Assembly: GCF_040581485.1 (NCBI RefSeq)
Contig: NC_090131.1
Location: 6,200,001-6,264,000, forward strand
DNA: 64,000 nucleotides
From: Linepithema humile
Taxonomy: Eukaryota; Arthropoda; Insecta; Hymenoptera; Formicidae
Reading direction: 5' to 3'
The notes below the pieces were generated by a model, which saw only the letters and a program-made list of their open reading frames with translations, ran no database searches and had not been told where the DNA came from. Position numbers and translations under genes: made by a program. This document shows, in pieces, positions 57,763 through 64,000 of this stretch (position 1 is its first letter; the number at the start of each line of letters is the position of its first letter).

Positions 57763-60392
57763 AAGAAGAGAGAGGAGAGGGAGGGCAAGTCGAGCGCGTT
57801 TCGAGAGCGGCCTATAAATCTTCGGCCGACAATTTTATCGGGGGACGCAAAATGCGTGATCGCGCGTAGAATGTCGATCCGAATATAATTACACCGGCTG
57901 TACTCGCGCGGAATTACGCCTGATTCGCGAGAATTACCTAAATTTAATCACGTATAATAATGCGGAATCTGAATATACGCGGGCAGATTTATGCCGCGAC
58001 ATTTGCGGATGCGAGAGTGCAGATTATAATACTCGCTCGCTTTCGTCGCCATCGCATTATGCAGAAAATAAAAGTTAGCTTCTAAATATGTATGCAAAAT
58101 TTAAAGTAAAGTATTTTAAATTACATACTAACCTTTTAAAAACTTTTTTTAGCACCCGTGCGTCATATTTTAATCTCGTTTATTTGACCAGAGCTAAATG
58201 TGCATTTGAATTGAAAATGCGCTTTAAAAAAACCTGGAATTTTAAAACGAAACTCAATCCGACAATACTAATTTCGCGGTTCTCGCGAGCGAGCGCACCG
58301 ATTATCGAGTCCCTCTCGCCTTTGTTCATCCGCTTTCTTTATTCGCGCCACGATCTCGGCGCTCGCAGTAGGAGGCCGAGGAGCGAATCACGCGTCGGCT
58401 TCGTCGCGGTCGTTGCATGCGCGCAACTAAACGAACGACGACGTGAATGGAGGCGGCTTAGAGGGTGAAAATCTAAAAAGCGAAGAAAAGACAGAAGGGA
58501 AAGGCCCGCGCGAATCTAATTCACGACGAGGGAGACACGCGTGTCGGTCTTTACGAGGCTTCGCGGTTTTACAATGAACACGACACTGTAAAACGTCGTA
58601 AAGCCATCTCCCGAGTTATGTGACAGATCAGACAAGTAGCACACGCGCTCGCGAGCATGCGTGTACAGCGAGTCGCGGCGAAAACCGACAACGCGTGACC
58701 GATGCACCGGCGCGAAGACCCGTCCGCGGCGGAACACAAACAGTCAAAAACGAACGTCTCGTTCGAGGGATGAAGGCTTTTTTTTGCACCGCTCAGTTTC
58801 CATGTCTGTAATAAGTAAAGGATGCGCGAAGATACCTCGCTGTCGTTGACTAATAGAAAATAGCTGATTTATTGGCGCCGCCGCTACCTCATAATTTACT
58901 TAACTGCTACATGTTTCTGCCGCGCTTTTCGCAAATGCTGGAAAGTACGCGTAGACCTCTCGATCGTGGAACGACGCAATAAAATATTGCACGGCCATTA
59001 CATGGCTCGTTGCGCGACGCGTAAACCGGCTGCGCTAAGGCGACGAGTTAAGGATTTCGAGACGAGAGATGTCTTGTTCGGAGATCCTTTTATTTCGAAG
59101 TGGACATAAGCTCGCGACAAGCGACATTAAATACCATCGAACTGGCAGGCGTGTTTTCTCTCTAAATTAATATTTCGCGATGTCTCGAATACGCAATTTA
59201 TCTGTACGCATTACGCTTGTAATTGCGCGTTATATTTTTAATCAGTTGGAGCAATCTCGCGTATCGCGATTGTATTGACCGAATTAATCCGTGCGAAACT
59301 TATATCGCGATTCGATTGTACCCGATAAGTAATGGTTCTCTCGTGCTCGAGTCGTAAAAGTTAGAAGCGTGCCCTGTTAATTTTCATGCGCGATTTCCTC
59401 CCGTTCTTATCGCACGCGGGGATTGTTCGCGACGCGATACGGTCGATCAAAACTTCCGCAGACCGGATAGAGGAACGACGTGGCGGGTGTAAAATGCGCG
59501 GTACGCGCCGGGCGCCTTCCCCTTTGCCCTCTCCGCGCCGCCTTGAACGGATATTTTCGTCTCTTTACGAGGATGCGAGACACGCCGTGTATTTTTGCCT
59601 TCGGCGTTTCGCCCCGTCACAGTGAAACGATATCGTCGGTTCCACGGCGTCTCCGCTGACGAGCCGCGTCCGACGTTTCGACACAGTAAACGCTTAAAGT
59701 TCCGCTAATGCATCGCGGAGCGCCGCGTCGGACGGCAAAACAACATCTCGATTCTCTTTGACGTCGATAACGACGCGCCGAATCGGAGCGATTGACCCGG
59801 AAAAAAATCGGCTATCTAAATCTGAATATCGAAAATCGGCGAAAACCGTTTTTTATCGTAATCGCGAGCGAAGCGTTTGACCCCACGCACCGTTCGTGGG
59901 AGGAAAATCTCGTTTCGCCGCGAAACAGGACACAAACAATTCCACTGAATCGCCTCGCGTCCCGTTTATGAATCTCTTCATCGCGTGGGCTGTCGTGAAC
60001 GGAAGGGAAACGGAGAGATGCGGGCGAGCGTTGTCACGCGTCCTGAAAACAAACGAGACGCGCGGGCTACCAGACATGCTGGTATCCATCGGGCCTTCCA
60101 CCGTCGACGACCGCGTCCAGATCGGATCTCGCGCGCGTAAAATGTCGCGAGTTCCTCCACTCGCGCTTTATCGGCGTTGAATTTTTCACGCCGCCGCGGA
60201 ACGCGCCTTTTAATTTGCCGGACACGACGTCGATTCCCTCCCCCCGGCTTCGCGCCAATCTTCTCGATTTTATCGAAATATATATTATTCGCCATGGAAT
60301 ACGAATGCGCGGATATATTCTCGCCGATGATCTTTTTAATTCGCTCGCTGCCCCGAGACCGGACCGTTTCGCGCACACTTATAAGGTGCGAT

Positions 60393-60407
60393 CGCGCGCG
60401 CGCGCGC
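60393..60407. repeat. Alternating CG run, Z-DNA candidate
   Basis: Fifteen bases of strict CG alternation. Such runs are favoured for left-handed DNA, and an unbroken CpG run also suggests this locus escapes germline methylation. Confidence 0.7.
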
Positions 60408-60821
60408 TTTTCGCTTATCGAAATACGCTCGTCGAGGCGCGCGAGACGTTCGCGACACTTCTCGTTCCGCTTGTCGCGCGACGTTACCTTTGCATACTCG
60501 TTCGTGCGGATTTCACCTCGATGAAAACGAAGCAGATCGGACGGCGAGTCGTGCATACCGAGGCTTATGTAAAAATGTATATAAATTTATACATTTTACT
60601 TGAGAGATATCTCGCGCGTTTAATTTGCGCCGTCGTTCGCACCGAAAGAAGCACCGTCACCGGGAAGCGTGTACTTGGTTCGCGAAAACATCAAAACTAT
60701 TTTGCTGCCGATCGCGTCACCCTTGGCTGGTCACCCGATACTCGTGTTACGGCGTAAACACGGCCGAGCGAGCACACGCGATCACGTACGCCGTCGGCAA
60801 TGCGCGGATGTACGTAAAAAC

Positions 60822-60842
60822 GGGGGAGGGGGCGGGGGAGGG
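60822..60842 (+). repeat. Second G-quadruplex-like tract
   Basis: Three runs of five G and one of three, separated by single bases. It is about 3 kb from the tract at 57.7 kb and lies in the same presumed intron. Confidence 0.7.
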
Positions 60843-63800
60843 AGTGAAGGCGATTTGTCAGCGCGCGGCATCGCGATGCGCACGGTAGGGACTCGTCGAA
60901 GGAAGACATTCCCTTCCAGCTTCGGAACCGCCGATGCCTCCTCGCCGCCCGCGTCCCTGCCTTTTCGCACGAATAGAAAGAGCCCACGGTGCCGACCGTC
61001 GCGATACGCGTACCGCACGCGCGATTTATCATTGGCGCGCCGTCCATTGATAAATTCCACGCATTCATAACGCCGTGGCCCCGCGTTTTGCACCCGGGAG
61101 CCCCGGCTCTGCCGGGCCCACAGGAGACACACGATACCCTCAGGTACGATACGATACGTCGCGATAGCGCGCCGCATTGCTTGCGTACGTCCCGCTCTCG
61201 CTCCGCTTGTGGCGAGCGTGTATGCACACGCAGAGCCGGTAACGCGAGAGGGCGAAATTTGCGTACGAGTGGCACTCTCTCTTGTCCCGCTTTAACTCTT
61301 CGGTATCGTCGGTCTATCAAAGGAACGCTAATCAATTAACGTCCAAAGATACGTCTTGTATCTAAAATAATTTTTAATCATTTTTTTTTAAACGATTTTA
61401 TCTTTCTTTGCATACTTCTAAAGAGATTGCGATTACAATCAAGATGCTTGACTCCTCGCTGCTTGTGAATGATAAATGTGAAAATTGACATGACGGTTTA
61501 TTACACCGATATTACCGATGAGAAAAATCATGTTACGAGCTGTTTTGCTCAAATTAATCGTATGACGACCGACGCTAATGTTGCATCATAATTATTGCAC
61601 GTGTAGATGCGTTTATAATCGTAATGAAGGAAGGGGTGAAAAATTACAATAAGAAGTGACGTATCTCGCCACCCGTGAGAAACGCACTCATAGCTGGGAT
61701 GACTCGCTCAGAGGCTAATCGCTTTAATGAGACAATTAGGCGATGGTACTCGTTGATAAGACGGGTTTGTTTTGTCTGCTTCAACCGAGTTGGTGTACCC
61801 CCATCGCTGAGATTGCGGCGCGCCAAAGGATTCTCGCGGCTCGTTTCGTTCAAATAAATATTCATTATCGCCGATGCTTTTCGTTCGCTCGATCAACAGT
61901 GCGCGTACATGACACAGGAGGTTCGCGGAAGGCGAGAGATAGTCGTCAGCGCGCGTTATCAATCGTTTGCTTTGCCGCTGTTGCGCGCGGTATTGATGCT
62001 AAAAGTCGATTAATTTTTGGTATTGTAATTATTCATTACCAATTGGAATAAATTATTATAAATCTTGATAATCAATTCTTTTTCTCCTTAAAATTGTTCA
62101 TTTTTCCAATAAAATACTTCTAGAATTTTTATGATATCGTAATTGCTGTATAATTTCAATACAGCGTTGCGAACCGCTTTAAAAAATAAACGAGTAGTGT
62201 CGAAAAAAAAAAAAAAAAAATCGGACGATATGCGATTTAATATTGATTTTGTCCTATTGTCCGAGTGCCTTCGTTCGCAACATCGTCGACGAGAGATATT
62301 TTTAGAGCCCGGAATGGATTCTCGCACGGATCCCACAGTGTGTTTCGTCGAGTGTTAAGAAAACCGTGATATGCATTTTTTGAGACAACAACGCTCTGGT
62401 TTCTATGATACCTTGTACCAATGTCGTCGAAGTTCTCGAAAGGAAGGTAGAAACGTGAAAAATGTATCGCGACGCAGTTAGGGGTGGCTCGGCGAGAGCA
62501 CGGCTCGTTGCCGCTTTCGTTGCTCGCGGAGGGGAGCGGCAGGCATGGAGGGAAGGGGGAGCAGGCGCGAGGTGCGCGTCGGTGCATAAACAACGTTGTA
62601 AGTCGACGAAGCACGCGTGGCTCGCATAAAATCTCATAATGCCCTTGTCCAAACAAACGCACGGTGGCGGTGTTATGGCGTTGGAGAATTTACCACTCGG
62701 GCATCTCCCTTCGAGAGAGAGAGGGTCCTCCGTGCGCGCGTAGGAGCAACAATCTCGAATATCCGTGGCCGTTTCGATTCAAACCGCTCTCTTCGATCGA
62801 GTAGTCGCGTCCGGTCGGGACGCGCGCGGGTCCCGCGGGCTTTTTAATCCGATTGTGCCGAAGCTGCGCCGATCGCGGGCGCGCCTCGTCGCCGAAAGCG
62901 CGGTATCACAAGTGACGGTTTAACGGGCATGTTTCTCTTCTCCGTAAAGTACACTGGTTCGAGGGATTATCCGAACGCATACCCATCACGTCGGTTTACG
63001 TTGGTTCGCACGGGGATGAATCGTTCCGCTAATTTCTGCCTGTCCACCGTGCACATATGTTAGAGGTGTTTCCTTTAGACGTTATGTGTCTTTTTCAATT
63101 TTTAAAACAAAACTTTCTACGGATTTCTCGAATAGATAAGCTGTGCGCGGATCGGCTCGCCGCGATTCTTCGAGCGAGATAAACGACACGCGCGGTCACC
63201 GAAGCGTGGAGCGAAAATTGCACGGAGAGAAAGACAGAGATGTGGTGAGGAAAGGCGAGAATCTTCTTAGAAGCGGCGTAAAGATAACCGTTCTATCCGC
63301 GCCGATCGACCGTCCGACTCGTAATCCCCGCATAGATCGCTTGTATAGATCCGTCCGCACGCCGTCGACTGTCCACTGTCGAGTTAACGACGCGTAATGA
63401 CAGCCGACGGAGGCGGCGGACACGGTTTTCCAGTTGGACCTTTTTTTTTCTCTCTCCACTGCTCCGGGCGCCGGAATCCGTACCGCGAAAACCATAAAGT
63501 CGAACACCTTCGGCCGACTTTTAATGCCGGTCGCCGACGGACATTGCTCGCGATTTTATCATCAATTCGCCGCGCCGCGAGAATCGTTAAGATCAGCTTT
63601 CCACGAGTAGGATTGCTGTCGCGAAAGGCGTTTGTTTCTTTTTCTCTTTTGCCAATGCGCGCGCCTACGTCGAAACCATAAACCCGGCTGAAGTCGAGTA
63701 GCCGAGCAATTTCGCTGCGAAAATCGGCGTCGCCTGGAACGACGATATTCTCGGACGATAAACTTTCATGTTATCGTCCGGCTGTCAAGCGTGCTTATTC

Positions 63801-64000
63801 GTCGGACGGAAAAATCTGCGGGCGAACGTCTCGCTTCTCGTTTTATTGGCGTTTCGGTTTTTCTCCAGTCTATATTAGTTGTGTGATGTCGCAAACAATC
63901 ACGTAACATTGTACGATGAAAATATTATGGAGATAAGCGCGCAAGCGTTCTTTCCTCAGTGAAAATTTATTATTTTCAGCGCGATAAGGATATTAAAATT

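Larger units (their letters stand above)
55746..64000. other. Presumed first intron of the Pro/His/Ala-rich gene
   Basis: This stretch follows the donor at 55,746 and runs to the window end without a convincing acceptor plus open frame. It is strongly CpG-rich from about 56.5 kb, with scattered TAATTA, TTTATG and CGCGATT words of the kind seen in developmental enhancers. Apparent frames, including 212 codons on the minus strand at 60,697-61,335, are Arg-rich and overlap others, and are treated as chance. Confidence 0.5.

Noticed and set aside
60697..61335. Minus-strand frame of 212 codons
   Set aside because: It overlaps other equally long open frames on both strands and has Arg-rich random composition.

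Overview
This is nuclear DNA of an insect, most likely a hymenopteran (an ant or relative). The reasons are spliced genes with canonical GT-AG introns, one of only 75 bp; AT-rich introns beside strikingly CpG-rich intergenic DNA; and proteins of arthropod cell-surface type. The clade call is inference from composition and gene style, not from a database match. There are no prokaryotic features, CRISPR arrays, rRNAs or recognisable tRNAs.

One gene dominates: a giant plus-strand gene whose coding exons I could join from 13,671 to 36,606. Twenty-one exons link in one uninterrupted frame of about 5,771 codons plus stop; every exon-exon phase matches. The 5' end (start codon and signal peptide) is not identified and lies further upstream. 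The product reads as a type I membrane mucin: a 54-nt microexon; a 7.2-kb exon of Thr/Ser-rich sequence with two families of internal repeats (one built on a T-Y-T-Y-F-T-T core, one on a G-T-T-T/G-T-x-x-x-G-x-Y-A core); more copies in small exons; a long Pro/Lys/Arg-rich segment; then EGF, SEA, Ca-binding EGF, EGF, one transmembrane helix and a tail of about 320 residues with three copies of an 11-residue motif kept identical despite synonymous codon changes. EGF-SEA-EGF-TM resembles membrane mucins, suggesting an apical or cuticle-facing matrix protein; that role is inference.

Region by region. 1-13,670: no convincing exon; it holds two perfect or near-perfect short hairpins, a TA/TG microsatellite and a degenerate tandem array of roughly 220-bp units at 11.2-11.8 kb. 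13,671-36,606: the giant gene. 36,607-55,506: long, mostly CpG-rich non-coding DNA with simple repeats, possible poly(A) signals of the giant gene near its start, and a hairpin at 47.4 kb. 55,507-55,745: a probable first coding exon of a second plus-strand gene, rich in Pro, His and Ala in the manner of developmental transcription factors, ending at a strong 5' splice site. 55,746-64,000: its presumed first intron, with G-quadruplex-like and alternating CG tracts.

The mucin gene's unresolved points are its missing first exon, the choice between two donors at the end of the 7.2-kb exon, a possible GC-AG intron, and the function of the repeated cytoplasmic motif.
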